DNA of 62,619 bases from Nafulsella turpanensis ZLM-10 (GCF_000346615.1 NZ_ANNU01000048.1:1-62619); one strand, 5' to 3'. Positions 42,673 through 52,415 are shown, counted from the stretch's first letter. Numbers and translations: made by a program. Notes: a model not told the origin generated them from the letters alone.

Positions 42673-44544
42673 TTACTGTATATCAATGCCCATTTTTTGC
42701 ATCAGTTTGCTGGCATTAAAACTTTTACAGATGCCGGGTTCCAGCTTATAGCGGAAGCGAATACTATCGCCTACCACGTCGCTGTTAAAGCTGAAGTTGC
42801 GAAGGCCTCCATGCTCGGCCATCTGGCCCAGGTTAAGGTCGTGGGTAGAGACAAAGCCGGAGGCACCCAGGCGGCTCAGCTGCTTAATAAGGGCTTCGGC
42901 TCCACGGTGGCGGTCTTCCGAGTTGGTGCCTTTCAGCACTTCGTCCAGCATAAACAGAACAGGAAGCTCATCGGCTACATCGGGTGTTGACAGCTGGTCG
43001 TGGGCTGTATCGGGCATATCTTCTGTAAGTTGTTGCTGTGCAGTTTCGGCATTTACCAGCTTAAGGAGCTGGCGCAGACGCTGCAATTCCGCATAGAAGG
43101 AAGAAACGCTTTCTTCGAGCGAATCGGTGCTTCGCATGGAGGTAAACACCTGCATAGGACTAAGCCGCATGTGAGAGGCACAGGCAGGGGCCCCCATTAG
43201 AGCCAGCACGATATTGACGCCTACCGTCCGCAGAAAAGTACTTTTTCCTGCCATGTTAGAGCCGGTGATTAGAATTACTTCTCCTGCGCCCTCCATCTTA
43301 AAATCGTTGGTTACCCTGTTTTCGGCAGGGAGGAGCGGATGGCCCAGGTCTTTAATATCCAGATATTGAGGCCCTTCCTGTAGCTCCGGAAAGCTGTATT
43401 GTGGCTGGGCATAACTAAAGCCTGCTATGCTGTTAAGCACATCAAGTTCGCTGATGGCCGCGAACCAGGTGCCAATATCCGACTGCATTTCTTCTTTCCA
43501 GCGCTCTGCTCTTACCATCCAGTAAATGTCAAGCATAAAAATGCCATTGAGAAGGAAGTACAGCTGGTTGGTGCGGGCATCGAGTCCATCGAGTATTTGC
43601 GAGAGCTCCTTTATTTTGGCCGATGCGCTGCTTCCTTCATGCCTGAACGTTTTTTGCAGCTGCTGCAGAAGCGGGGCCGAAAAGGTGGAGTCTTCCACCT
43701 GCTTTATCATGGCCTGATACCCCTTTAGTACCTTTACGCTGTGAGTAGTCGCCTGCTGGGTTTCACTGGCTATGGGCATTATGCGGCTAACTATGAGGAA
43801 ATTAAGTACAAAAGAGCCGATGAAGAAATAAATATTCAGGTCGAAGAAAATAAAACCCAGGAGGAGCAAAATGCTGATGGTTGGGAAAATATAGAAGGCG
43901 ACCCGATAAAAGGTATTATTGCGAACCTTCTGTGGTGTCTTAAGCCACTCCAGGAGCGGAAGCGTGTTGCTGTCGGGCTCCTTAAAGTGCCTGCCGGCTG
44001 CTTCGAAGGTTTGTCGCCAGCTAAGCTTTGGGCTCAACTCCTGTACAGCTTCCTGTCTTGCTTTTATGGCTTCTATGGGAGCGGCCTTGCTCAGCCAGCG
44101 GGCCAGCAGTTTTTCGCCACTGAGGCTCGCCGTTCGGTTAATGAGCTGAAAAAGAGAGTGGGGGCCGAATATATCGAGGTCGAGATGATAAGAGTGAAGG
44201 GGCTTGAAGTACTGGTACCCATCCGGAAATTCTTTCAGCTTATTTTGCAGGCGGAGGAGCTCTTCGGTATTGATAGTGGCCTGCAGCCGGCTCATGTCGC
44301 GGGCAAATTTTATTTTTTTATGGCGAATAATCAGCCAGAAGAAAAAGGGAGGGAAGAGGACCACCAATGCCACCACGGCCCAGTCGAGACGCTCGTTGGC
44401 CAGGTAAAAAAGGAGCACAAGGGCGATGGCAAAGGAAAGGATTCGGAAAAGCGATAGCTGCCGGTACTTTTTGTCGAGTTGCTGGGCTTCGCCGGTAAAT
44501 CTTGTTTCCTGTTCCTTAAAAATTTCGGATGGCTTGGTTTGCAT
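42673..44544 (-). CDS. MutS-like ATPase with membrane segments
   Basis: A 623-residue protein whose C-terminal third is a MutS domain V ATPase: Walker A TGSNMAGKSTFLRT, SMRSTDSLEESVSSFYAEL, Walker B LFMLDEVLKGTNSEDR, and STHD. The N-terminal mismatch-binding domains of MutS are missing; instead there are two pairs of hydrophobic helices (FAIALVLLFYLAN, WAVVALVVLFPPFFFWLII; FPTISILLLLGFIFF, IYFFIGSFVLNFLIV). A ~28-residue Gln/Thr/Asp-rich insert sits before Walker B. This membrane MutS form recurs in Bacteroidota; role unknown. It is followed by purK and purE. Confidence 0.85.
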   Translation of the reverse strand: MQTKPSEIFKEQETRFTGEAQQLDKKYRQLSLFRILSFAIALVLLFYLANERLDWAVVALVVLFPPFFFWLIIRHKKIKFARDMSRLQATINTEELLRLQNKLKEFPDGYQYFKPLHSYHLDLDIFGPHSLFQLINRTASLSGEKLLARWLSKAAPIEAIKARQEAVQELSPKLSWRQTFEAAGRHFKEPDSNTLPLLEWLKTPQKVRNNTFYRVAFYIFPTISILLLLGFIFFDLNIYFFIGSFVLNFLIVSRIMPIASETQQATTHSVKVLKGYQAMIKQVEDSTFSAPLLQQLQKTFRHEGSSASAKIKELSQILDGLDARTNQLYFLLNGIFMLDIYWMVRAERWKEEMQSDIGTWFAAISELDVLNSIAGFSYAQPQYSFPELQEGPQYLDIKDLGHPLLPAENRVTNDFKMEGAGEVILITGSNMAGKSTFLRTVGVNIVLALMGAPACASHMRLSPMQVFTSMRSTDSLEESVSSFYAELQRLRQLLKLVNAETAQQQLTEDMPDTAHDQLSTPDVADELPVLFMLDEVLKGTNSEDRHRGAEALIKQLSRLGASGFVSTHDLNLGQMAEHGGLRNFSFNSDVVGDSIRFRYKLEPGICKSFNASKLMQKMGIDIQ

Positions 44545-44699
44545 AGGTATCAGGGCTATTCAGCGGGCCAAAAATAAGCAAAATGCCTTTAAACTAAGCT
44601 ATATATTCCGGAAGAATGGAGCCAGAACAGAAATCCCCAAAAGGAAATCTATAATCTACCGGAAGAAATGAAATAAGGTCGGGATCGGAAAAAAGGTTT

Positions 44700-45404
44700 T
44701 TATTGCCGTGGTTTTTCTAGTTTCTCCAGCAAAGCGGAGCTAAGCGTATGAAGGAGGTTGAGGTCTGTTTGCCCAATCAGTGCCATCCGCTCCAGCAGTC
44801 GGTTCGCCTTTGTGGGGTTCTGGTCAATTTCGGTGAGCGTAAGCAGTCGTTCTACTTTTTGCTTCAGGGCACCATAAGAAGCCTCATCGGTAGTGCTGGC
44901 AGCTTTTTCATTGCTATCAGAAGACTGCAGTTGCGAGAGTGCATACGCAAAAATCATTACCGCCTGCCCCAGGTTTACAGAAGGGTAGGGCGCGGCCAGC
45001 GGTATACTGGTCGCCATATCGCAAAGGAGCAGTTCTTCATTGGTTAGGCCCGATTCCTCCCGACCAAATACCAGACCCACGTGCTGCAGCCCGCCTGCCT
45101 TTCTTTGTAAGATGGTTGCCAGTTCGGTGCTGGAATGATAATCCTGCTTGGTAGTGCGCTGCTGGTTCGCTGTGGTGCCGATGAGTAGGTCCATTCCGGA
45201 TGCCGCCTCTTCAAGATTAGTATACACTTTGGCAGATTCAAGAATGTGGTTGGAGCCGTGTGCCAGCATGCGTGCTTTTGTGCTCAGGTGGTCGCAGGGG
45301 TTAACCAGCCGTAGAGACTGAAAACCCATGGTGTTCATGGCGCGGGCACTGGCACCAACATTTTCCGGTACAGCTGGCTCTACTAAAATAAAATGGATCT
45401 GCAT
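44700..45404 (-). CDS. trmJ: TrmJ-type tRNA 2'-O-methyltransferase (SPOUT)
   Basis: A 234-residue SPOUT methyltransferase of the TrmJ/LasT group that methylates ribose at position 32 of tRNAs with S-adenosylmethionine. Signature text: HFILVEPAVPENVGASARAMNTMGF, LIGTTANQQR, VGLVFGREESGLTNEEL, YPSVNLGQAVMIFAYAL (knot region with AdoMet site). The C-terminal helical extension is typical of TrmJ. It stands alone between the MutS-like gene and feoB, with no recognisable shared operon. Confidence 0.88.
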   Translation of the reverse strand: MQIHFILVEPAVPENVGASARAMNTMGFQSLRLVNPCDHLSTKARMLAHGSNHILESAKVYTNLEEAASGMDLLIGTTANQQRTTKQDYHSSTELATILQRKAGGLQHVGLVFGREESGLTNEELLLCDMATSIPLAAPYPSVNLGQAVMIFAYALSQLQSSDSNEKAASTTDEASYGALKQKVERLLTLTEIDQNPTKANRLLERMALIGQTDLNLLHTLSSALLEKLEKPRQ

Positions 45405-45588
45405 GGGGCTGGGGCTTAGATTTTTGGGAGTAGGGATAAGTGTTTAGTGACTGGTGCCTCGTACCTGGTTCTGGTTGTGCGATTTTCTGTGTGCGAAGTG
45501 CTCAAATAACAGCGGTTTATGAGTCTATCCTATCCTGATTTCTGGTTCTTACATCCTATGTCCATCGTCCCTTGTCTCCCATCTCCTT

Positions 45589-47679
45589 TTAGGAGAACAC
45601 CTGAAAAACAATATAGGCCGAAATATAGGCCAGGCCTGTCATAAACACCAGTTGCAGAAGTGGTGCCCACCAGCTGCTTCCATTGCGCATCAGCCGGCCC
45701 AGCATATTAAAGAACTGCATGGCAAAGGCATAGAACACCAGCAGGGAAAAGACAGTGGCCAGTGCGTAGGAGCCTTCTTCGGTATGCGGATTAACATTTG
45801 ATTCGATACGCTCGATAATGCTGTGGGTAGGAAAATTAGTTTCCTGGCTGTAAATAGTGGCCATACTGCCGATAAAAGCTTCGCGGGCGGCAAAAGAGCT
45901 TAGAATGGCCAGGCCAATCTGCCAGTCAAAGCCTAATGGGCTAACCACCGGCTCAATAAAGCTGCCCAACTGGCGGGCATAGCTTGCATCGGGCGAAAAG
46001 AGTGAATCTTCCAGGGCAGGCGCGAAGGAAAAGTCGCTCTTATGAACCAGGGCCACTTCTTCCTGCATCGTGGGGCTGAAATTGAGTAAGGCCCAGAAGA
46101 TAACAGATACAGGGATAACTGTACGGACTGCCTGCAGGCTGAAGCCATAGAGGCTGTCTTTTACAATTTTCCAGATATCTTTCCAGTAAGGGCTGGTAAA
46201 ATAAGGCAGCTCCATCATCAGGTAATCTTCTTCCCGGGTTTTAACCAGCAGCTTAAGAATCCAGGAAGATAAAACAGCGGCGATAAAGCTAAAGAAGTAC
46301 ATGCCCAGCAGCACCAGGCCCTGCAGGTTAATGATGCCTAAATAGTTTTCGTAAGGAACAAAAAGGGCAATAAGAATAATATATACCGGCAGGCGGTTGG
46401 AGCAATTAACAAGCGGGGTGATAAAGATGCCGCTCAGTTTTTCGCGCCAGCTGGAGCATTCGCGGCTAGCCAGGATGGCCGGCACACCGCAGGCGGCATT
46501 AGAGAGCAATGGTACGGCACTTCGGCCGGTAAGGCCAAAGAAGCGCATCAGCTTATCCATCAGCATAATTACACGCGACATATAGCCCGATTCTTCCAAA
46601 AGGGCTACAAAGGTATAAAACACCAGCAGGTGTGGGATAAACACGAAAACGCCTGCCAGGGCCGGTAAAATGCCTCTCGTTAAAAGGCTGTTGATAAATC
46701 CGTTTGGTAGCAGGTCGTGAACTGCAGAGGTAAGCCAGGCAAAGACCGCATCGAGCCGGAGCATGGGGTAATGACCAATTGCAAAAACGAGCTGGAACAG
46801 CACAAACAGCAGGGCCACAAAAAAAAGATAACCCCAGGAGGGGTGGGTGAGCCAGCGGTCTATTTTGCCGAACAGCAGGCGAAAGCCCGTCTGCTTTTGA
46901 GTGGTTACACTACGAACCAGCTGATGAATTAAGCGGTGACGGCCTAAAGTTTCCTTGGCCTGCAGGTCAGCACTTCTAAAACGGCTTTTATTTTTAAGCT
47001 GCTGTAGCCACTCTTTTTCTTCAGTCGAAAGAACAGTGGAGGCCTCTCCCTGTTGCAGGAGCTGGTAGGCCTGGTAGGAGTTTTGAATATCAAATTTCTC
47101 CTTTACTTCAGCAATGCTCTTCTTTGCCAGTGGTTCCGTATCGTAGAGCGGGCTGCACAGTTTCTTTACCGGGTTGGCCAGGAGGGTCTTCAGGTCGTCA
47201 AGACCTTCGCCTGTGCGGGCATTAATGGGAACTACCTGTACCTGCAGGGCATCGCGCAGTTTTGCAATGTCCACTTCAATGCCTGCCTGTTCGGCAAGGT
47301 CGAGCATGTTTAGTGCCAGCACTACCGGTACTCCAAGATCTTTTACCTGCGTAAAAAGAAGCAGGCTCCGGTTAAGGTTAGAGGCATCGGCAATAAAAAC
47401 TAAAATGTCGGGAAAATATTCGTGTCGGGGGTGGCCCAGTATATCGACTGCAACCTTTTCATCATTACAACGGGCATAAATGCTGTAAGCACCGGGCAGG
47501 TCGATAATTTTGGCCGTCATAAACTCATCGAGCCTGCAGTGGCCCGAACGCTTCTCTACTGTAACGCCAGGAAAGTTTCCTACTTTCTGGCTCAGGCCTG
47601 TTAACTGGTTAAATAAAGAGGATTTACCAGCATTAGGGTTGCCAATAAGAGCAATTTTTGGGTTTGACTTTACAGACAT
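45589..47679 (-). CDS. feoB: ferrous iron transport protein B
   Basis: A 696-residue FeoB inner-membrane Fe2+ transporter: N-terminal GTPase (G1 GNPNAGKSS at 13-21, G3 DLPGAYS, G4 LNMLDLAE), then two Gate domains (with LLSNAACGVPAILASRECSSW and FAAREAFIGSM) in about eight helices. The conserved cysteines fit transport of ferrous iron. The FeoA gene ends five bases upstream, so both are one operon. No FeoC gene is present. Confidence 0.97.
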   Translation of the reverse strand: MSVKSNPKIALIGNPNAGKSSLFNQLTGLSQKVGNFPGVTVEKRSGHCRLDEFMTAKIIDLPGAYSIYARCNDEKVAVDILGHPRHEYFPDILVFIADASNLNRSLLLFTQVKDLGVPVVLALNMLDLAEQAGIEVDIAKLRDALQVQVVPINARTGEGLDDLKTLLANPVKKLCSPLYDTEPLAKKSIAEVKEKFDIQNSYQAYQLLQQGEASTVLSTEEKEWLQQLKNKSRFRSADLQAKETLGRHRLIHQLVRSVTTQKQTGFRLLFGKIDRWLTHPSWGYLFFVALLFVLFQLVFAIGHYPMLRLDAVFAWLTSAVHDLLPNGFINSLLTRGILPALAGVFVFIPHLLVFYTFVALLEESGYMSRVIMLMDKLMRFFGLTGRSAVPLLSNAACGVPAILASRECSSWREKLSGIFITPLVNCSNRLPVYIILIALFVPYENYLGIINLQGLVLLGMYFFSFIAAVLSSWILKLLVKTREEDYLMMELPYFTSPYWKDIWKIVKDSLYGFSLQAVRTVIPVSVIFWALLNFSPTMQEEVALVHKSDFSFAPALEDSLFSPDASYARQLGSFIEPVVSPLGFDWQIGLAILSSFAAREAFIGSMATIYSQETNFPTHSIIERIESNVNPHTEEGSYALATVFSLLVFYAFAMQFFNMLGRLMRNGSSWWAPLLQLVFMTGLAYISAYIVFQVFS

Positions 47680-47684
47680 ACAGT

Positions 47685-47933
47685 TTACTCTACCAGCGAA
47701 AGTGCCTGGGCTTCTTCCGTCCGCAGGGAAAGGCTATGGCCACACACATCTATACAAAGTGGCCCGCCAGAGGTGGTTTTAAACCTCAGGCTAACTTCTG
47801 TTCCCGGCAAACAGCCCATTTCAAGGAGCTTAATCGTCCAGCGGTTCTGGCGAAGCTGCTTTATAATTCCTTTTTCACCTAATTCAAGGTCTGCCACGCT
47901 TCTTCCTTTTCCTCTTGCTTTCACTATGTTCAT
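47685..47933 (-). CDS. feoA: ferrous iron transport protein A
   Basis: An 82-residue FeoA with the SH3-like fold: ADLELGEKGIIKQLRQN, LLEMGCLPGTEVSLRF, GGPLCIDVCGHSLSLR. It modulates FeoB activity at the cytoplasmic face. It is the first gene of feoAB and overlaps nothing. In the 168 bases upstream I found no clear Fur box and no exact TAnnTTTG promoter. Confidence 0.93.
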   Translation of the reverse strand: MNIVKARGKGRSVADLELGEKGIIKQLRQNRWTIKLLEMGCLPGTEVSLRFKTTSGGPLCIDVCGHSLSLRTEEAQALSLVE

Positions 47934-48101
47934 TTCTTTGGCGCTGCAAATGTCAGCGAAAGATGTTACTTATCAAAATCTTCGTATACAATTTACTAAA
48001 CACCCGGCGGTGGACTGTAGTTCAAAAGCTTCTCACTGTTTAGGCTGTAAAACTTACACGCTTTCCATAAACCTTTCCGGAGCACGGTCGTAGATTCTGG
48101 T

Positions 48102-48293
48102 ATGGAAAATACAGACAAAAGAAATACCGACGAAAATAAAGAGCAACAACAGCAGGAACAGCAAAAAGGAGCTCAAAAGCAGGAACAGCCGCATAAGAAG
48201 CATGGTCTGCCTCCAAAGGAAGAAGATGAGGAAAAGCGTTTTGGTGGATTAAATGCCGATAACTTTAAGAAGAACCTGGGCTGCGGAGGATAA
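48102..48293 (+). CDS. small Gln/Lys/Glu-rich protein
   Basis: A 63-residue ORF with good coding look but extreme composition: a polar EQQQQEQQKG stretch, basic and proline pieces (PHKKHGLPPKEEDEEKRF) and a compact end GGLNADNFKKNLGCGG. No signal peptide or hydrophobic segment. The well-formed end with a Gly-Cys-Gly-Gly terminus hints at a real short protein, but I recognise no family. A small GGAGG/CCTCC hairpin overlaps its stop, before the convergent murF-alr gene. Confidence 0.5.
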   Translation: MENTDKRNTDENKEQQQQEQQKGAQKQEQPHKKHGLPPKEEDEEKRFGGLNADNFKKNLGCGG

Positions 48294-48311
48294 GCCTCCA
48301 GCTTAAGGGAA

Positions 48312-50780
48312 TTAGGCTGTATAAAACACCCGCTTGACTCTTTCGCCTACGCTGGTGAGGATCTCGTATGGAATAGTGCCGATGCTGTCGGAAAGGAGTG
48401 TGATCGGCCTTTCCGGCCCGAAAATGATCACTTCATCACCTTCCTCTGCGTCGATGCCGGTAATATCTACCATACACATATCCATACATACCCTGCCAAT
48501 GATGGGAGCCAGCTGGTTTTTGATGAGTACCTGACCGGTGCCATTACTAAAACGGCGATCGTAGCCATCGGCATATCCTATGGCAATAGTAGCTAGCAGA
48601 GTGTCTCTCATGGCCCGTTCGCTGCGGCTGTAGCCTACACTTTCCCCTTTCTTTACCTTTTTGATTTGTGAAATAGTAGTTTTTAAGGTACTTACCGCCT
48701 GCAGGGCCTCCTGTTCCTGCCGGTTAACTTCTGCACCATAAAGACCTATGCCCAGCCGAACCATGTCGAAATGGTACTCCGGAAAGCGTAAGATGCCAGC
48801 CGAATTTACCAGGTGGCGGAGGGGCTGCCCCGGTAATTCATGGCAAACCTGCTCCGTAAATTGTTGAAAAAGCTGTGCCTGCTCGTGCGAAAAATCATTA
48901 AAATCAGGACTATCCGCTCCTGCCAGATGGCTGAAAATGCCACTTAGCTGCAGGTATTGGCTGTTGTCAATCAACAGCTGGCGGGTTTCGGCCAAATCTT
49001 CCTCTTCAAGACCAAGGCGGTGCATACCAGTGTCCAGCTTAAGGTGTGCCTGCAGGCTTTTCCCCTGGGCCTTTAGCCAGAGCAGCAGTTCCTGCAGGAA
49101 GGATAAACTAAATACCTCCGGCTCCAGCCGGTATTCCACCAGCTTATCGAAGCTTTCCGGCGAAGGGTTCATTACCATTATGGGTACATCAATACCTGCC
49201 TGCCGGAGACCTACCCCTTCATCTGTATAAGCTACGGCCAGGTAATCTACTTTCTGGTATTGTAGCAGCTGTGCAATTTCATGGCTCCCGCTGCCATAGC
49301 CAAATGCCTTGACCATTACCATTATTTTAATGCCGGGCCTGAGTTTGGAGCGGTAGTAGTTAAGGTTATGGGTGAGGGCGTCGAGGTTAATTTCCAGTAC
49401 CGTTCCATGAATTTTCTGCTGTAGCCTTTGCACAATCCTTTCAAAGCCAAAAGGGCGGGCACCTTTTACCAGTATCAGCTGGTGGCGGATGCTGCTCTCC
49501 GGCCTGCTTTGTAAAAAATCTTCGGTTTTGGAAAAAAAGGAGCTCATTGAAACATCTGAAAAAGCCTCTTTTGCTTTGCTGATGGCCGGTCCAATGCCTA
49601 TCAGGTGGTCGATACCATGGTTATTTAGTAGCAGGGCCACCTGCCGGTACAGTTGTGCATCGGCTACGCCCGTCTGGAGCAGGTCGGAGAGAATGACGGT
49701 TTTGCTCGACAGTTGCTTTTGCTGCTGCATAAAGTCGAGGGCTACCTGCAGGCCGGCCAAATCATTATTGTAGGTATCGTCGATTAAATAACTGTGGTTG
49801 ATGCCCTGCTTCAGTTCCAGGCGCATGGCCAGGCGATGCAGGTTTCGGAGCGCAAGCGGGAGACTTTCGGCCGGATAACCTAATGCCAGGTAGCAAACCA
49901 GGCAGTGTAGACAGTTTTCAATTGAGGCGGATTCTTTAAAGGGGATCTCGAACCGACCCTCTACCGCGCCTGAAAGTTGCAGCTGCACACCACTGGCCGT
50001 TGGAGTCTCCACAACAAACACTGGCGCTGAGCTATCTGTGCGGCTCCAGCCAATTAGTTGCTTATGTGGGTAAAGCGCCTGTAGGGTCTGGTGAATGAGC
50101 GGGTAGTCCTGGCAGTAAATAATTTTTTGGCAGCTGGCAAACAGCAGGGCCTTTTCTTTAGCCTTTTGCTGTTGGGAGGCAAAGCCTTCGCTGTGGGCAG
50201 TGCCAAGGTTGGTAAAGATACCCGTTTGAGGCTGGAGGATAACAGCCAGCTTCTGCATTTCGCCGGTGGTGGAAATGCCTGCCTCAAATATGCCAAGACT
50301 GTGCGGAGCAGCAATTTGCCATACAGAAAGCGGAACCCCTATTTGGGAGTTGTAGCTCTTCGGGCTCCTGACTACCTGCTCGTGCTGGCTCAGCAGGTTT
50401 GCCAGCCATTCTTTTACAATAGTTTTTCCGTTACTTCCGGTAATGGCAATCAGCGGGAGAGAGAACTGGCGCCGGTGATGGGCAGCGATCTGCTGAAGAG
50501 CATGTACAGCACTTTTTACCTCTAGTATACCGGCTTCCGGTAACTGCTCAGGTATGAAGTCAGCGCCCTCTTCCACTACAAAGTAGCGGATTCCCCTTTT
50601 ATATGCTTCGCCAGCAAATGCGTGACCGTCGTGACGTTCGCCTTTTATGGCAAAAAACACAGCGCCACTGGCATAGATAAGCTTTCGGCTATCCGTTAGC
50701 AGAAACTGAACAGGCGCATTGGCACCTGCAGAAAGCAGTTTTCCACGGGTAATCGTTTCCAGCTCGGCAAAATGAATCAT
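48312..50780 (-). CDS. murF-alr: bifunctional MurF / alanine racemase
   Basis: An 822-residue fusion of two peptidoglycan precursor enzymes. Residues 1-~450 are MurF (D-Ala-D-Ala adding ligase): ATP site ITGSNGKTIVKEWL, FEAGISTTGEM, LIDDTYNND. Residues ~455-822 are PLP alanine racemase: the PLP lysine is in VMVKAFGYGSGSHEIA, LKLDTGMHRLGL, GYSRSERAMRDT. Such fusions are established in Bacteroidota: the racemase end makes D-Ala for Ddl and the ligase adds D-Ala-D-Ala. Substituted residues in MurF (KTIVKE for KTTVKE) look tolerable. Confidence 0.95.
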   Translation of the reverse strand: MIHFAELETITRGKLLSAGANAPVQFLLTDSRKLIYASGAVFFAIKGERHDGHAFAGEAYKRGIRYFVVEEGADFIPEQLPEAGILEVKSAVHALQQIAAHHRRQFSLPLIAITGSNGKTIVKEWLANLLSQHEQVVRSPKSYNSQIGVPLSVWQIAAPHSLGIFEAGISTTGEMQKLAVILQPQTGIFTNLGTAHSEGFASQQQKAKEKALLFASCQKIIYCQDYPLIHQTLQALYPHKQLIGWSRTDSSAPVFVVETPTASGVQLQLSGAVEGRFEIPFKESASIENCLHCLVCYLALGYPAESLPLALRNLHRLAMRLELKQGINHSYLIDDTYNNDLAGLQVALDFMQQQKQLSSKTVILSDLLQTGVADAQLYRQVALLLNNHGIDHLIGIGPAISKAKEAFSDVSMSSFFSKTEDFLQSRPESSIRHQLILVKGARPFGFERIVQRLQQKIHGTVLEINLDALTHNLNYYRSKLRPGIKIMVMVKAFGYGSGSHEIAQLLQYQKVDYLAVAYTDEGVGLRQAGIDVPIMVMNPSPESFDKLVEYRLEPEVFSLSFLQELLLWLKAQGKSLQAHLKLDTGMHRLGLEEEDLAETRQLLIDNSQYLQLSGIFSHLAGADSPDFNDFSHEQAQLFQQFTEQVCHELPGQPLRHLVNSAGILRFPEYHFDMVRLGIGLYGAEVNRQEQEALQAVSTLKTTISQIKKVKKGESVGYSRSERAMRDTLLATIAIGYADGYDRRFSNGTGQVLIKNQLAPIIGRVCMDMCMVDITGIDAEEGDEVIIFGPERPITLLSDSIGTIPYEILTSVGERVKRVFYTA

Positions 50781-50879
50781 GCAGTTGTAAAGAGGGTGAT
50801 TGTTGGCTAACGAATAAATTAAAAGTTTCTGCCTTCTTAAATTTTCCGGGCTATTAACTCAACCGGCTGTAGGGTTCAG

Positions 50880-51224
50880 TTAATGAAGCTTACTTCCATT
50901 TGGCACTTTGGCCGACGGTTCTGCTAATATAATGTGTCCTTCTGCATCGGCAAAACCCGTAACCAGCACTTCCGACATAAAATCTGCAATTTGCTTAGGA
51001 GGAAAGTTAACCACGGCCAGCACCTGCCTGCCGATAAGAACTTCCGGCTGGTAGTGATGCGTGATTTGGGCGCTTGTCTTTCGGACACCCAGCTCCAGCC
51101 CAAAATCCACCCACAGCTTGTAAGCAGGCTTTCGTGCTTTTTCAAATGGCTCTGCCCTTATAATAGTACCCGCCCGCAAATCTACTTTAGAAAAATCTTC
51201 CCAGCTGATGAATTGGTCATCCAT
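50880..51224 (-). CDS. csaA: CsaA-type tRNA-binding protein
   Basis: A 114-residue stand-alone EMAP/tRNA-binding OB fold as in CsaA: FSKVDLRAGTIIRAEPFEKARKPAYKLWVDFG, TSAQITHHYQPEVLIGRQVLAVVNFPPKQIA, and EVLVTGFADAEGHIIL. CsaA is described as a tRNA-binding, export-related chaperone acting as a dimer. It lies 99 bases upstream of murF-alr on the same strand and might be co-transcribed, but no link in function is evident. Confidence 0.92.
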   Translation of the reverse strand: MDDQFISWEDFSKVDLRAGTIIRAEPFEKARKPAYKLWVDFGLELGVRKTSAQITHHYQPEVLIGRQVLAVVNFPPKQIADFMSEVLVTGFADAEGHIILAEPSAKVPNGSKLH

Positions 51225-51412
51225 AAATTTTAAAATAAGTAGGTGAGCCTCAATTTAAAGAATTCATTAGGGCTGGGACAAAATACCATCAAAATTATTT
51301 GGTGAATCTTTAACAATAATTAACATGTAAATATTACAGGGTGATCGGAAAAGTCGGGAACCTTTTGTATTTTTACCTAAAATAGATTCAGGAAACTAAG
51401 TCGCGTACGGTT

Positions 51413-51772
51413 ATGAAACTTTTATACCTCTTCACCTTCTCATTTTTATTGTTTGGGGCCGTGCAGTTAGCAGAGGCCAATAACGGACATAAGGGTGCTC
51501 AGGGAGAAAAAAAGGCCATTAGTCTTACAGATCCTGATAGCGCCTATCTGCAGAACAAGAAGCAGGAACAAGCTACTGTACTGCCGGAAAAAGCGACAGA
51601 AGCTGTTGTTGCGCCCAAAAAGAACGTAAATCTGCCGAAAGAAAAAGGGAAGTCAAGCAGTATGTCTTTTAATTTCCTTTACTATCTCTTCTATAAGTTC
51701 AGTGTTACCGAATTCTTTGAAACGCCAGACTACAATGGTGGTGCCAGGGCTATTCTGATGAATTTGTTTTAG
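51413..51772 (+). CDS. small secreted protein of unknown function
   Basis: A 119-residue protein with a signal peptide (LYLFTFSFLLFGAVQLAEA). The middle is Lys/Ala/Glu/Gln-rich and likely disordered. The last ~40 residues (SMSFNFLYYLFYKFSVTEFF...GARAILMNLF) are aromatic and hydrophobic, which might be an amphipathic or surface-anchored region. Single gene. I recognise no family. Confidence 0.6.
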   Translation: MKLLYLFTFSFLLFGAVQLAEANNGHKGAQGEKKAISLTDPDSAYLQNKKQEQATVLPEKATEAVVAPKKNVNLPKEKGKSSSMSFNFLYYLFYKFSVTEFFETPDYNGGARAILMNLF

Positions 51773-51818
51773 CCTGTATAAGGTCTAACAGGACCGCTGG
51801 TGTAGGCGCCAGAATGAA

Positions 51819-52352
51819 ATGAATGAATACCTCTTTAAATCACCGCGATTAGGCTTTCGCACCTGGAAAGAAAGCGATATCCAGAGTTTATCCGAAATCA
51901 ATACTGATAAAGAAGTGATGGAATTCTTTCCATGCCTCCTTACTGAACAGGAAACCCATAACTTTCTCAGGAGAATGCAATCTCAGTATACTGAGAGAGG
52001 CTTCTGTTACTTTGCCGTAGAGAAACTGGAGAATCAGGAACTCATAGGTTTTACCGGTTTATCTGAGCAGGATTTTGAAGCAGAGTTCACCCCTTGTATC
52101 GACATTGGCTGGAGGCTTAAAGAAATTGAGTGGAATAAAGGCTATGCTACTGAGGCTGCCAGAGCTTGTTTGCATTTTGCTTTTCATCACTTAAAAATCA
52201 AGAAAGTGTATTCCATGGCTCCGATCGTAAATGAAAGGTCGGAACGGGTGATGAAAAAATTAGGTATGGAAAAGATTGGGACATTCCTTCACCCGAAGCT
52301 GCAGAATAATGAAAGGCTAAGGAGTTGTATCCTTTATGAAATATCAAAATAA
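51819..52352 (+). CDS. GNAT N-acetyltransferase, RimJ-like
   Basis: A 177-residue GNAT acetyltransferase: FKSPRLGFRTWKESDI, FCYFAVEKLENQELIGFTGL, WRLKEIEWNKGYATEAARA (acetyl-CoA pyrophosphate loop, here WNKGYATEA), VYSMAPIVNERSERVMKKLGM. It is in the RimJ/RimL style group acting on proteins or small amines with acetyl-CoA. It starts 46 bases after the previous stop and is convergent with the HisA-like gene. Substrate unknown. Confidence 0.88.
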   Translation: MNEYLFKSPRLGFRTWKESDIQSLSEINTDKEVMEFFPCLLTEQETHNFLRRMQSQYTERGFCYFAVEKLENQELIGFTGLSEQDFEAEFTPCIDIGWRLKEIEWNKGYATEAARACLHFAFHHLKIKKVYSMAPIVNERSERVMKKLGMEKIGTFLHPKLQNNERLRSCILYEISK

Positions 52353-52415
52353 TCCGGGCTTGCAAATTGTCCGTGAAGGCTATCCGGCTACTATAGATTT
52401 GTTGATATAAAAAAA

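Noticed and set aside
47773-48093. 106-codon plus-strand ORF across feoA and the feo upstream region
   Set aside because: Mostly antisense to feoA; the cysteine-containing end (CSSKASHCLGC) looks interesting but has no independent start or conservation evidence.
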